Shown one piece after another: positions 1 through 11,442 of a stretch of DNA of 64,000 nt. Source of the stretch: Lichenostomus cassidix (Eukaryota > Chordata > Aves > Passeriformes > Meliphagidae); contig CM039210.1 in NCBI GenBank assembly GCA_008360975.2, forward strand, positions 23,521,007 through 23,585,006, given 5' to 3'. The position numbers were made by a program, and so were the translations under genes. Position 1 is the stretch's first letter. Each line of letters starts with the position of its first letter. The notes below the pieces were generated by a model that was not told the origin of the DNA, ran no database searches, and saw only the letters and a list, made by a program, of their open reading frames with translations.

Positions 1-230
1 GGCACAGTGTTAATAACCCTCTTCCAGTAGACATCTGGTTTGAGTGGGAAAAAATCCATGAGAATTATATGAACAGTGAGAATCGTTGACAGATAAAAAT
101 GGAGAAAATATAATTTCTCATGCACTTGGTTTGTATTTAAAAGCTGCATGTGATTGGCGGACAGAAATGATAAGAGAATATGACAAATTAAAACAAGAAT
201 GAAAAGAATCCAAGGAAAAAAACAAAAATC

Positions 231-947
231 ATGGAAGAAAAATTGGAATTAACATCATCAAGAAAACCTAGCTCTGTGAATGTTAAAGAAATTCCAGAGT
301 TGATAACATCACCTGAGGATGAGTGTAATGAAATTCAGAAAAACTCTGATGAAATTAGTGATTCAAATGTTAAATTGGATTCTAACAAAAGCAAGGAAAC
401 CCTATCTCTTAAGAAGAGAAAAATTCCAGAATTTAAATTGAATTCCATAATTAAAACTGAAATCTCTGAAAAACCCAAAGGTAGTCAGGGAAGAAATATG
501 ATCAAAACATTCCCCTGGAATTCCCTGCTATCAACAAACCTTCAAAACACATGGGAATCAGAAATTAAATATCTGTTAAAAAATTGTCACACTGGGGAAA
601 ATGAGTTCTGGGTTGTGAGTGAACCAGGCCCTCCTGATTTAACAATCAGCAAAATTGCACATTGGACAGTAGGAATGAATATTATGAATAAAAAAAGAAA
701 CCTACATCAACCCCTGCACAGCCAGCAAAAAAAAAAACCAACCAAAAAACCAAAAAACTCTTTGTCACGGCTTTCCAAAAAGCAGGGGGAGGGGGGCGCG
801 GGGCATGGAGAAGGGGCAATTCAACCCCTGGCTCTTACAGGAAAAAAGGATCGGTCCCAATCCTTCTCATTCAGGGAGAAAAGACAAACCCTTAAGAGCT
901 GGACGACCTGTGAGTCAGTTTCCCCCCACATTTCTGCACTTCAATAA
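231..947 (+). CDS. Unrecognised open reading frame, possible retroelement remnant
   Basis: An ATG-initiated frame of 238 codons. The first 160 residues are rich in Lys, Glu and Ser with no motif I can name. The last 75 residues follow an A-rich run near 728 and look non-coding. Short open stretches upstream (1-230) in other frames suggest an older, frameshifted coding sequence. It could be a retroviral gag or env fragment, because everything around it is retroviral, but no zinc knuckle, protease or membrane segment is visible. Function unknown. Confidence 0.2.
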   Translation: MEEKLELTSSRKPSSVNVKEIPELITSPEDECNEIQKNSDEISDSNVKLDSNKSKETLSLKKRKIPEFKLNSIIKTEISEKPKGSQGRNMIKTFPWNSLLSTNLQNTWESEIKYLLKNCHTGENEFWVVSEPGPPDLTISKIAHWTVGMNIMNKKRNLHQPLHSQQKKKPTKKPKNSLSRLSKKQGEGGAGHGEGAIQPLALTGKKDRSQSFSFREKRQTLKSWTTCESVSPHISALQ

Positions 948-950
948 CTT

Positions 951-1800
951 CTAATTACCCCTATGTTTACTTAGCTGTAAGAGCAGAGAAACCTTTAAAA
1001 ATGTATAGTTAACACTAAAACTGAAAGTCTCTTTAAGTACTCCTACAGAAATCAGAAAGCTAAACTCAAGTTTTAAAAAAATAAGAATTGAGATTGTTTA
1101 AACTGGCTTTAATGAAAGATTATCTGTTGCACTGCTAAAATCTGTTGCGATCTAATTAAAAGTTTAAAACAAAAGCATATTTAGAATGCATTCTACTTAC
1201 AATTTTTCTGTTTGAAAAAGGGCAAACAGAAACTGGTGTTTACCAATCATTAAAGCTTAATACTAACATAAAAGACTACTACACTGCAAGCATTTGCACA
1301 TAAATAAACAGCAATTTGCATGTTTGCTGCCTTTAACTAAATACCAAATTCCCTCTAAAAAGGTAAAACTCCTGAGAACTAATAACTAACTAGCCAAGCT
1401 GTAATTCCAAAAGTAGATGTCATATCTACTACCCACTACTAAAAAGAAATTTCCCAAAAAATCATAAATACTTTTGAAATACTAGGAAAAAATCACGTTC
1501 CTGAATTCTCTGTAATAACCACAGAGCTCGCTCCAATGCTTTAATTTTCCTTTTGGAATGTGTCTGCGTGTATATGAAAAAGTGTTAAAACACATCTGAA
1601 TGCCTGTTGATTTTGTTGTTGTTCCTTTGTGTGTGGTTACCAATTATTGCTTTGGAATTTTTTTTGTGTGTGTGCTGTTGTGACTGCCCCAGATATTTCA
1701 AGCAGCCAGGAGGGCAGCCTTAGAAATGCAGATTAACACTGCTGAAAGAAGAGATGGACAATGAAAAGTCCTCTTACCTGAGAGAGAAACTAAAAACTAG
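951..1800. other. A/T-rich stretch without a recognisable gene
   Basis: No long open frame, no LTR ends and no recognisable motif were seen. It ends at the LTR B start. Confidence 0.5.
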
Positions 1801-1805
1801 TTTCT

Positions 1806-3107
1806 TGTGGTGGTTTTGATTGGCCCAAAACATCAGTGAAGTGTTTTTAACATCTAGGAGAAATTTGGACCCCTCAGAAGCTGTTCTAGTAGGCCTAGGG
1901 AGGTGTCTGAGGGGTGGGGTGTGGCACAAAGATGGCTCCTGTGTGTCCTGAGTGAAAGTTCTGGAAGTTTTTACATCAAGTCCAGCAGAGCCAATCTCTG
2001 ATGGCTCTGAAGGTGATGGACATGCTGCCGGACAAGTTTGGGCCAATTGGAGGTGCTGGTTACGCCTCTGTGAAAACATATTTAAGAAAAATTCAAAACA
2101 AAGCAGGCACGCACTTCTTTCACTTTGTAGTTGGAGGAGGAGGAGGTGGAGGTTAAAATATGTAGAGGGAGAACAGCATGGAGAGTGCCAAGGTCAGTGA
2201 AGAAGGGGGGAGAAAGAGGTGCTCCAGTGCTTGTGGCACTGGAGCTGAAACTTTCTGCTAGCTGTGGTGGAAGCTATGGGGGAGCAAGAAGTTTCTCCTG
2301 CAGCCCATGGAGTCCATAAGGATGCAGAAATTCACCCACAGCTCACTCCAGGGGAAGAGGTGGATGCCTGGAAAAGACTGTGAACCAGTGGGAGTCTCAT
2401 CTAAGAGTTAAAACTGCAAAAGGCCTTGACTGGGAGAGATAGGCCTTGCTCCTGGCATGGAAGCAGCCTGGCCTCAGCTCAGGAGAGTCTGCACAGCACC
2501 TTATGGACAAAAGAACTCATGTTGCAGCAGAAATTTGGGCGGGATGCTGCTCATGAGATTGGACCCATGCCAAAGAAGTTCTCAGAGGACTGTCTCTCGT
2601 GGGAAGGACCCCTGGCTAAGTAGAGAACCTCTTTTCCTGATTGGACTGACCAGAGGACCCCTCAACCTGCCCCTGTCTGTGTTACTGGTTTGGAAAGAGG
2701 GAAGGGGGGGGGTGAGTGCAGAGACTGCTTCTTAAAACGGTGGGGGTGAGAGCAGAAAACTGTCTGGAGAGAGAGAAACAAGTAGAGATAAAGAGTATTT
2801 GTAGTAGTAGAAGAATTGTAGTGATGAATAAATTTGAGAATCTGCTCTGTGGACTGAAAAGAAACCCCACACCCGGCCCCCCCCTACCTGGCTTGTGGAT
2901 TGTAAAGGAGGAAAGGGGGTGAATACTATAGGTTCGTAAGAGGGAGGGGGGAGTGAACAAAATAATGTATGAAAAGTTTATTTTTGCCTTGCATTTATCC
3001 TCCAATTCTGTTAGGTAATTAAATCACCTTTTGCAACTTAAAGCTTGAAGCCTGTTTGCCCTTTTTCGTGCGTCCTCCTGGCAGGGTCCTGTCTCAAATC
3101 CATGACA
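1806..3107 (+). mobile_element. Solo LTR, family B (ERVL-like), copy 1
   Basis: It begins TGTGGTGGTTTT and ends CATGACA. A near-perfect 5 bp TSD flanks it (TTTCT at 1801-1805, TTTCC at 3108-3112). It matches the LTR at 9434-17677 (opposite strand) over the U3 and central blocks, and has late AATAAA and ATTAAA-type signals (about 2826 and 3018). Five-bp TSDs are typical of ERVL. The 3' end is shorter than in the other copies, so this is a variant or slightly truncated form. A 51-codon ATG frame at 2001-2155 is partly conserved in the other full copy. Confidence 0.7.
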
Positions 3108-3112
3108 TTTCC

Positions 3113-3844
3113 TCTGCCTCTCAACCCCCAAACTCTGCTTACAAAGACAAAATTTACATACCAAGAGCAAAGCTGATACTGGTGATATCTCACTCTGCAA
3201 CAGAATTAGTTACATTGCAAAAGAAAACTAGCAAGCAAAGAAAAAATATTATTAACTTCCAAAAGTAAGGGGAGAACATGCACTCATCCCTAAAACACTC
3301 CTGCATTTATTTCAAACTCTAGAGTCAAAAATGTCCAGTTTAAAGACTGAAAAGTGTACTGATAAGAAAATTGAAAGCTGCAATACTGGTAGTAAAAGAA
3401 AGACAAAGAAAGGGTATGATTGATTCATTTACAGTTTGAGCTGGTGCCAGATGGTGATTGTGTCAGTGGAAGTGTTAGATTGGTAAGTGAAGAGAAATGA
3501 AGTTTAAACAAAAAAATATTTGAATGGTTGTTTTTACAGACTCAGTCCTGAGAAATCCTTATAAAATGAATTTAAAAAATCATGCAACTAACCACACTTT
3601 ACCAACTTATTATAACAACAAAATAAATTAACTAACAAAAATCAAAAATATAGAAATTAATCAACACTAATATTATTTAAGTGAATAATTGCATTGTAAA
3701 TTAAGCCATATTAAAACCCTAATTTTTTACGGCACAAGGTAAAAACTAACCATTGACCAAAAAGATGTGTAAAGGCACTAACACATAGTGTTCCCAGCAC
3801 TAAGTGAAGCTTGAATAAAGCCATCCAAACTTGGCATCGCCTTT
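3113..3844. other. A/T-rich spacer, nothing recognised
   Basis: Between two solo LTRs. Only short open frames and A/T-rich sequence; no motifs. Confidence 0.5.
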
Positions 3845-4631
3845 ACATATGTCTCGGTTTGAAAGACAGGTGCCTGCTAAGAGAGGTGGAACCCTCCCTT
3901 AGAATAGAGAATGTGACTCTCCTTCCCTCCGAATTATTTTAACTTTGAAATCAAGGGCTTTCAGGCAAAGGTATGGGGAAAAGGAATAACAGTTCTTTAC
4001 TAGTATCTATAGCAGAGTAGACAAGCAATAACAAGAATAACAACAAAAAAAACAGGAAAAAAACCAGTGGCATGTCTTTTGGGCTGCTGAGCACTTTCCA
4101 GTTTGGTGTAATCACCGTCGCAAGCAGCAGGGGCGCTGTTGAGCTCCCGGCCAGGCAGGGCAGGTGCAATGACTCCCGAGCAGCTGCAGGTGGCGCTGTG
4201 GCACAGGGTCAGGTCGGCCTCACGCAGTTGGTAATGGCGGGCAGGCTGGGCAGCAAGCAGTGTGACAGGCAGCTCGGAGCGGCAAAGCGGGGCGGCAGGG
4301 GCAGGGGCTGGCTCTCCTGGGCTAGCCAGCGAGGTGGCAGGGACTCTGAAGTCACGGCGGATGCTGCAGAGCGTTCCGGCGAAACGGGGCGGGCGGCAGG
4401 GACAGCCAGGCTCCCCCGCAGCTGCTGCAAAAACGCAGCCAGGAAAGTCACACGCTCCCGGTGGGGAAAGGAGGTTGAATCCCGCGCCTTTTCCCCAGCA
4501 AAAGCTCACCCAGCCAGGAGGAGAAAGCAGAGCACAGTTGGATCTCCCGCAGTCGCAGCCAGAAGCCAAAAGCAGTAGCTTTCCTCCCGGTGTCCGACAA
4601 ACGAGTGTCCGGCCGGAGAGCTTCCTCTCCT

Positions 4632-5044
4632 TGCTGAGAAACGGAGGCTTGACAATCCAATATGGATTTACTACAAGCTTCAGTTTATTGATTTACAGTA
4701 TATAGTTTTATAGTGTAGTTAACTAAATCATGCATATTCTGTAATCATACAATACTATTGGTTATATACTTCCATGCCCTAAGTTTGGCTACTTGCCTTA
4801 ACATGTATCTATGTTTATCTATAATGCCTGATTTCTGCATATTTGTTACCAATTAACGCATTCTCGACGGCTCCCACGACTTCTATGTTGCAGGAAAGTC
4901 ATGGTGACCTAGATCGCTGATTGGACGCAGGTCTCTAATTAATAGTTGGCTGAATATGGCTATTGTTAAGAAGCGGCTTGTTAAGTGTTAAGAAACAGCT
5001 TATTTAAGTCTGTATGTTCTTTTTCTATTAGCTAATTCCCCACA
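4632..5044 (-). repeat. 3' LTR of provirus A, with polypurine tract
   Basis: 413 bp, TGTGGGGAATTAGC to CTCAGCA on the minus strand. A TATA-like ACTATAAAA and an AATAAA (in TCAATAAACTG) are present. A purine run reading CAGGGGAAT on the minus strand lies immediately internal (5045-5053). About seven differences from the 5' LTR by eye. Confidence 0.85.
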
Positions 5045-5053
5045 ATTCCCCTG

Positions 5054-5758
5054 TTTTTCTTTACGTGTTTGTGCAAGCCAAAGCTAATTTACTGTCTGTG
5101 ATAATGATTTCTTCAAGCATTGCAAAGCACAAGGTAGAATAACAGCTATGCCAACAAAAATAAGTAGAGCCACTAATCCTATTTGCATGATATAGCGAAG
5201 GCATCTTGTTATACTTTAATTACCTCAAGAAATCCCAAATAGGCCGTTGTTGTCTTGCACAGTTATCTTTGTAATATGGTTTTTAAGCTATTGCAGCTGT
5301 TTATGTATGGACTCACCATGATTGCTGAGGTTAAAGCAATACATGCCTTTAAATTCATCACAGCCATGCTTTGAGCTAATAAGAGAAAATCTATTGCAGC
5401 TCTGTTTTGAAGGGTAGAAAAGGGATTGTATGGTGACGAAAGAGAGAGACAAATTATGTTTTGCCCTGTCAAGTTGGCTAGAGTAACCTACAAATTTATT
5501 TTGTGCTGCACTGGAATCTATGCTACAACAACAGAGATTAGGCAAGCTAAGGTTGATGAATTCACATAATGACCTTAACAACACATCTAGAATCATCAGT
5601 ACAGTAACAATAACTGTTCTAAAAGCAAAATTACATTTTTCTATACATAAAATTTTAGCATAAATATTGCATTGTCTAATTGCTTGAGGGGTTATACTCC
5701 CCCCGTTTTGTTTTTGGCAAGATGTGTTTCTTTCTATAAGAAGATGAAAATGACACAA
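5054..5758 (-). pseudogene. env: Env transmembrane subunit remnant, alpharetrovirus-like
   Basis: A minus-strand frame (5288-5758) contains the heptad/immunosuppressive-type segment and HGCDEFKGMYCFNLS, matching alpharetroviral TM architecture. A hydrophobic membrane span follows in fragments at 5060-5200, with stops. SU is missing. The usual C-x6-C-C disulphide motif reads C-x6-Y-C, as it also does in the env of provirus G. The frame is broken after the ectodomain, so no functional glycoprotein is expected. Confidence 0.7.
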
Positions 5759-5799
5759 AGGTGTAACAATACATGGAATGAAACAATAAGCTTATTTAA

Positions 5800-7655
5800 G
5801 AAAATATATCCTCAATTGTTTTACTACTCTGCTATCTCCCAGGGACTGCAATTGCTGGGGAACCTCATTCCACAGGCAGGGCTTGGAGAACCTTTCCCGG
5901 GCAAGGATTCCAAGTTTACCTGGAAGAGGGTTCAGCTTTCACAAGTCCAAATCAGCGAGTCAAGGTGACTCAATTACATTTTTGATGCAGAAACACCTGG
6001 GTTTGGTGGCATATTTCCCAACCAGTCAGGACTAAGGCTTGGCCAGAGCCCCAGGCCTTAACTGGGAGGGTTTTCTTAGAGTATTTTATAAACAAGCTTT
6101 GATTAATACTAATAAGGAGAGTGTTTTATCATGTTACCACTTTGGTAGATAATTATATAAGGTGAGGTGAAATATTTGAAAACAGTGGACCTTATCATTT
6201 GACTTTAACTAAGGAAGATGAAACTGCAAGGCTTTTGTGAACAATAATATAAACTAACAATTTTAAAACTTAAAATTAATATCACTGAAAATGAGTAAAG
6301 CTTGATCTTAATAAATTTGATTTAAAACTAACAAATAGGACTTAACTATAATGGAATTCAAAGTTGATATCACTTTAACAACTTAACTCTAACAGAATTT
6401 AAAACTTAACAGAATTTTAACCTTAACAGAATTTAAAACTTATTAAAAATTACATCTAATAATACTTAATTTTAACAGAATTTATACTTAACCAAAGGCA
6501 TTTAACAGGAAACTTAACTATTCAGTAAAACTTTGCTCTTAGGTTTCATTCACACATCAAAACTCTCAAAATCAAAAACCACACTCTCAGCAGTTACAGG
6601 TTTCATCTACACATTAAAACACTTAAAAGCAAACAACACTTTTAGCAGGCCTGCAATATTCACACATACACACAAACACTATCTTAAGCAACACTTAAGA
6701 GGCTTAACTATAATTGAATTCAAACTTAATAGGATTTAAAACTAATGGAACTTAAAACAACAAATATTGAGTAACAGCTGAACTTAGTGTTAATTGAATT
6801 TAAGCTTAATGAAATGTAAAATAACAGACAACATAGTATACCTGTAATAAAATCTAAATTCACTTAACTTTAATAGTGTTTGAACTTAACAAAATCTAAA
6901 ATTTAATATAATTTGTGGTGCTTTTATTCTCTTGACTCTGCTTAGCTTTTGTCTTAGGTAAGCTTATCAAGGTATTACTTGAGCTTAATTTTAATGGCAC
7001 TCAACAGGTAGCCCAAATTATCCAGTATAGTTTCACTTATAGGCCTGGTCCACAAATTTAAAATGCTTTAGAAGCCAAATGACATTTATAGTATGTTTGT
7101 CACAGCACTGTCACACCCACACACACAGACACACACACACACATAAACACTGCCCCAAACAACACTTATAAATAAAAATATTTCTTTAAATTTAGTGTGG
7201 TAGTTACTTTGTGACGTAGTTTTGGATGTTTCTGCAAATAACTTACATGGGGTAAAGCTTAGGGTGAGCTTTACACAGTTAATTGCATTTAATAATTTTT
7301 GTAAATCATTTGATGTTTTGATATAAGATTTAAGGGTAATGGCTCTAGCTTTATATTTTGTTTAGTTAATATTCACTTTATTTTAAAAAGGGTTTTACTG
7401 AATTTGTTTAAAACACTGAGTTGGTTTAAAAGCTAAGATATTATGCACCTAATGATAAATGATGCTTTGAGGAAATAGTTGAAAAATTAACTTTGTTAAA
7501 ATATACTTAGGATAAACACTTTTAAAATTGCTTTAGCAAGGAATTCAGCTTTTCTGTAAGGTTCTAGTAACTAGGGTTCATCAGGACAATTATGTTGTTA
7601 CAATGGTTTCTCAGTATTAAAGCTGGAAACAAGTTTAAATTATAACTTAGTTGCA
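5800..7655. other. A/T-rich non-viral passenger segment inside provirus A
   Basis: It occupies the place of most of gag and all of pol. From about 6160 to 7650 the sequence is dominated by degenerate repeats of words such as ACTTAAC, GAATTTAAA and TTTAACTT, with a CA/CACA microsatellite near 7108-7146. 5800-6060 is more complex sequence that I do not recognise. No retroviral motif is seen on either strand. The sequence lies strictly between viral parts, so it was probably carried in at integration. Confidence 0.6.
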
Positions 7656-8622
7656 CTAATTAACAGGGTACTTTAAAAATACAGTTATGAATTGATTTTT
7701 GGAGCTTTGAAAAGAATCTTCCGTGGCACAGCTAGTGTTTGCTTGCATCATTCGCAGCGGGGCAGTCCCAGTCTCGGTGTTGGTGGTGGTTTCAGTGAGC
7801 AGGAGGCGGTGAAAGGGGCATGGACAGCCAGCGGCACCGCCCATCGGGGTGCCTTCTGCGACTTCCACCTTCTGCTTCAGTTGACAGGAAACCGAGGTCG
7901 GAGTAACTTCCGTTTCGCTCTCGAGTTGCAGAGTCTGAACGGCGCGGCGGGGCTGTTCCTGGGCGGCGCGGCCGCTCCGAGCTCTCTCTGCTACCGCGGC
8001 GTGTTTCGGCTTTGCGGGTGGTGGCTCTCTCACACAAAGCAGCTAAGATGTTTTTCGTTGTAAAGTTGCTAAGCTTTATGATACATTGAGACAGGAATAG
8101 GTTTTTCATCCAATCGAGTAACTTTGTATTCTCGGCTCCCGGCAGCGGCACGGCGCGCCCTTCCCCCGCCGGCGCTGGCAGCGAGGGAGAGCCACGCTTC
8201 CCCCTCCCTCCTGGCGGGGGGGGCTTCCCCGGCTGCTGCGCCTCGGCTGCTGAAGTTAATAGCTGCATGTTAAAAGCAGCACGGCAACTCTCAAGTTTCT
8301 CTCCGCTCTCGGCAACCGCAATTTTCTGTGCTGCCACCCTTGCCAGTTCCAGCTCTGCAGGATGTTGTAAGCAAGCTAGGACTTTACTCCATGGTTTGCC
8401 AAGCTTTTTCCCCAGTTTCTCATCATCACACATAGCGTCTCTCACCTTATCTCCTACTTTCTGCCATTCATCACGGTCAAAAACGGTATTAGGGTCAATA
8501 AAACAACCTTTAGCCAGCCCCCATGTTGTCAACGCCATTAAATCACTCTTTATGTCCTTAACCTTAATCCCCCGCTTTTCTAAAAAGCAAGATAACAAGT
8601 CAAAAGCGGCTTGCCTCTCCAT
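7656..8622 (-). pseudogene. gag: Gag matrix and adjoining region, truncated
   Basis: The frame opens with an ATG at 8622 and reads MERQAAFDLLSCFLEK, an alpha/betaretroviral-type matrix helix start, continuing through Trp-rich helices to about residue 130. A Gly/Pro-rich linker then follows (GKPPPPGGRG). It loses similarity near 8100. A second open frame at 7656-8033 (Arg/Thr/Pro-rich) may be the following Gag part after a frameshift. No glycine follows the initiating Met, so myristoylation is not predicted. Capsid and nucleocapsid are absent. Confidence 0.7.
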
Positions 8623-8865
8623 TCCGATTTACGGAACTGCGCACTCACTTTCACCCCCCGAGGTTTTTGGCCACTTTTCCTCTCTGGTGCGAGATTTTCA
8701 CCTCACAAGTCCGGCGGTGTCCAGATCCCGTCTGTACGGTAGTCCTGTGTGTGCGCTGCACCGCTGTGACCCTCCTGGGTGTCGGAGCCAGATGCCTGGA
8801 TTCTCGGCCGTAGTCGCGCTGTTCCCCACAGGTCCAGCCAGACGGGGAGCAGGACCCTTGTGCGT

Positions 8866-8884
8866 ATCACGTCGGGGGTCACCA
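8866..8884 (-). other. Primer-binding site of provirus A, tRNA-Trp type
   Basis: Minus strand reads TGGTGACCCCCGACGTGAT, two bases after the 5' LTR end. This matches the tRNA-Trp primer site of avian alpharetroviruses, apart from one extra C in the C run. Confidence 0.8.
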
Positions 8885-8886
8885 TT

Positions 8887-9299
8887 TGCCGAGAAACGGA
8901 GGCTTGAAAATCCAATATGAATTTACTACAAGCTTCAGTTTATTGATTTACAGCATACAATTTTATAGTGTAGTTAACTAAATCATGCATATTCTGTAAT
9001 CATACAATACTATTGGTTATATACTTCCATGCCCTAAGTTTGGCTACTTGCCTTAACATGTATCTATGTTTATCTATAATGCCTGATTTCTGCATATTTG
9101 TTACCAATTAACACATTCTCGACGGCTCCCACGACTTCTATGTTGCAGGAAAGTCATGGTGACCTAGATCGCTGATTGGACGCAGGTCTCTAATTAATAG
9201 TTGGCTGAATATGGCTATTGTTAAGAAGCGGCTTGTTAAGTGTTAAGAAACAGCTTATTTAAGTCTGTATGTTCTTTTTCTATTAGCTAATTCCCCACA
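8887..9299 (-). repeat. 5' LTR of provirus A (promoter and poly(A) signals)
   Basis: 413 bp, TGTGGGG to CTCGGCA on the minus strand. The TATA-like ACTATAAAA and the AATAAA about 30 bp downstream place the U3/R boundary in the last quarter. Primer site immediately internal, TSD immediately external. Confidence 0.85.
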
Positions 9300-10160
9300 T
9301 CTCCTCACCACGCCCAGCCAGAGTCTTTGTCTCTTACAAAAGAATTAATAGCTCTGAGCACTGAGACATTTGTTTCCTAGTAACAGGATGGAAGAAAATT
9401 CCAACGCCCCCAACCTCCAACAACATATCAAACTGTCAGGGTTTGTGCCTGGCTAAATGCCAGGCACCTCTGCTCTCTCCTGCCACAGACTTGCAGAAGA
9501 GGGAAGGAAAAAGCCTGTTAAACACACACATACACACACTGGACTCATGAGTTGAGATAGGACAATGGTGGCAGGATGCAATGAAGGCAAAACAGGCTCA
9601 AAACTTAACGTTGCTAAGTGATTTATTAACCTAACAGAGTGGGAGGATAAATGAGAAGTAAAAATAAGCTCTTCAGACACTGTTCCTTCACTCACCCCCC
9701 TCCCTCTTAAGACACCATTTTTCTGCTCACCCCCCTCTCTCCTTTCAACCAACAGCTTGGGTAGGGGGCAGGGTATGGGGTTTTTTTAGTCCATAAATCG
9801 ATTCATCACCACAATTCTTCTGTTACAAACACTTTCTCTGCTCACCTCTCTCCCTCTTAAGATGCTGTTTTTCTGCTCAACCCCCCCCCTCCTTCCAACC
9901 AACAGCACAGGCAGGAGGCAGGGTAAGGGGTTTTTTTTCCAGTCAGTCCATCAGGGAGAGGGGTTCTCTACTTAGCCATGGGGTCCCTCCCACGAGTGAC
10001 AGTCCTCTGCAATCTTGTTTGGCATGGGTCCTGTCCCATGAGCAGCATCCCGCCCGAATTCTGCTGCAACGTGGGGTTTTTGTCTTTAGGATGCAGACTT
10101 CTAAGCTGAGGCCAGGTGGCTTCCATCCTGGGAGCAAGGCCTTTCTTGCAAGGCCTTTGC

Positions 10161-10675
10161 TGCTGCAGTGGATTGGCCCCGTATAACTCCCTGCCTTTAT
10201 CCAATTTATGATTTATGTTCCAGAATGTTCCCCCAGCAAAACATTCCATTGGTTCAAAACTCTGTACCCTCCCTTGCAATACGGTCATTGGTGTGTACCC
10301 CTGTCCTTCTCCCTCGGACCTTTCCTGGTTGGCTCTCCAGGCCTGGACACGCCCCGTCTTCCCCCCCTTTTTAACGCTGTGCAGGCTCTAGTTCGGGGTT
10401 TTTGCATTCCGGAATCCCGTCGCCTCGATACCGACCCCTGTTCTCCGCCCTGCCTGCCTCCCCTGTGATCCTACAATAAACCTGCTGGAATCCCAAGTGC
10501 AGAAGCCTACGCCTCTTTCTTTTCTACCGCTTTCACAACGCACTACCATTTCCCTGGACGCGGCACCCACCCATGTGCGTCACAGCCGCGGCGCGCCCAG
10601 TCCGTGTTCAGCGTGACCGACCGCCTTTTGTTTCTGCTTTCGGCGATCGGCAGCTTTTCGGAGGGCAAAGCAGCA
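10161..10675 (+). repeat. 5' LTR of provirus K
   Basis: Begins TGCTGCAGTGGATTGG and ends AAAGCAGCA. An A/T-poor promoter with a TTTTTAACG-type box, then ACAATAAACCTGC (AATAAA, about 10470). The downstream primer site at 10678 begins TGGCGGACAATGCC, only partly like a tRNA-Lys site. Confidence 0.85.
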
Positions 10676-11442
10676 AATGGCGGACAATGCCGGCATTTAA
10701 GACTTGCTGAACACCCCTGAGCCGGTGTGACCTGTCCCTTGCAGCCTCGCCATGCCGACGAGTCATCGCCACCGCAGAAACAGCAGTGCAGACCCCTCCA
10801 CGCGGTAGCCGCTCCCGCTGCCTTGCTACCCATGGAGCCAAGTTGCCGGCCAACCGCACTCTCAAGAGAAACCGCGCTGCCGGCAAGAAGCGCTTCTCCC
10901 TCCTCCCCACTCCGTGCGCCGCGCTTCCACCAGAGCCATGCTTTGCGCTGCCACCATCTTAGCGAAAAACACCGAGCGCCATTCTGAGCTCAGCGCCGAA
11001 GACAGCCCACGCTGCCCTGGTGCTGCAACCACTGCGATACCATCTCTGCCGTGAAGCGGACGTTTTGTGGGCAGGTGTAGTGTTACCAGGGAACCCGGGA
11101 GAGACTTTTGGAAAAAGTCCCCGTTAGCGTTTGGGAATACCTGCTGTTAGCCGAACTTTGTTGCTGCTGGAGCAGTGTGACATCTGTGCTGTACCGAAAG
11201 AGCGGAGATCAGCCATCAGCCCATGGGAGACAGCTGCAGGGAAGCTGTCAGGTTTAGGGTAAGTGTCTCAGCACCAGGGTGAGGAGGTGGTTTGCCCCAC
11301 CGGTCCTCTGAGAGTGTAGTAATCCGCGGGTGGCCCTTAGGGACCAAAAAGTTGAGACAGGGCCCGCTGTTCCCCAGCCCCTTCTGTTTTAATTTCTTCA
11401 TTTTTTGGAGCGGCAGGTGTAGAACTCTGAGAGTTAGCCAGC
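10676..11442 (+). other. Leader of provirus K
   Basis: GC-rich untranslated leader between the primer site and the gag ATG. It would carry the packaging signal and splice donor; neither can be placed with confidence. Confidence 0.5.

Larger units (their letters stand above)
4632..9299 (-). mobile_element. Provirus A: alpharetrovirus-like ERV, internally defective
   Basis: Two 413 bp LTRs, about 98% identical by eye, bound a 3.8 kb interior. A perfect 6 bp TSD, TCTCCT (4626-4631 and 9300-9305), shows a single integration into LTR C. Read on the minus strand the order is 5' LTR, tRNA-Trp-like primer site, gag matrix and an adjoining gag part, a 1.9 kb A/T-rich non-viral stretch, an Env TM remnant, a polypurine tract and the 3' LTR. 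Capsid, nucleocapsid, protease, RT and integrase are absent. With such similar LTRs the element was probably already defective when it integrated, and would have depended on a helper. Confidence 0.85.
3850..9422 (-). mobile_element. Solo LTR, family C (ERVL-like), copy 1, split by provirus A
   Basis: The LTR is in two parts, 3850-4631 and 9300-9422, separated by a provirus. Its outer ends carry a perfect 5 bp TSD, ACATA (3845-3849 and 9423-9427). The two halves join to match the uninterrupted copies at 29726, 50211 and 54619. The orientation is inferred from those copies (TGTTGGGGG start, CAAGACA end on the opposite strand). GC-rich open frames inside (4000-4578) are non-coding LTR sequence. 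Confidence 0.85.

Noticed and set aside
4000..4578. GC-rich 189- and 168-codon frames
   Set aside because: They lie in LTR C, overlap each other on both strands, and are not conserved as frames in the other C copies.
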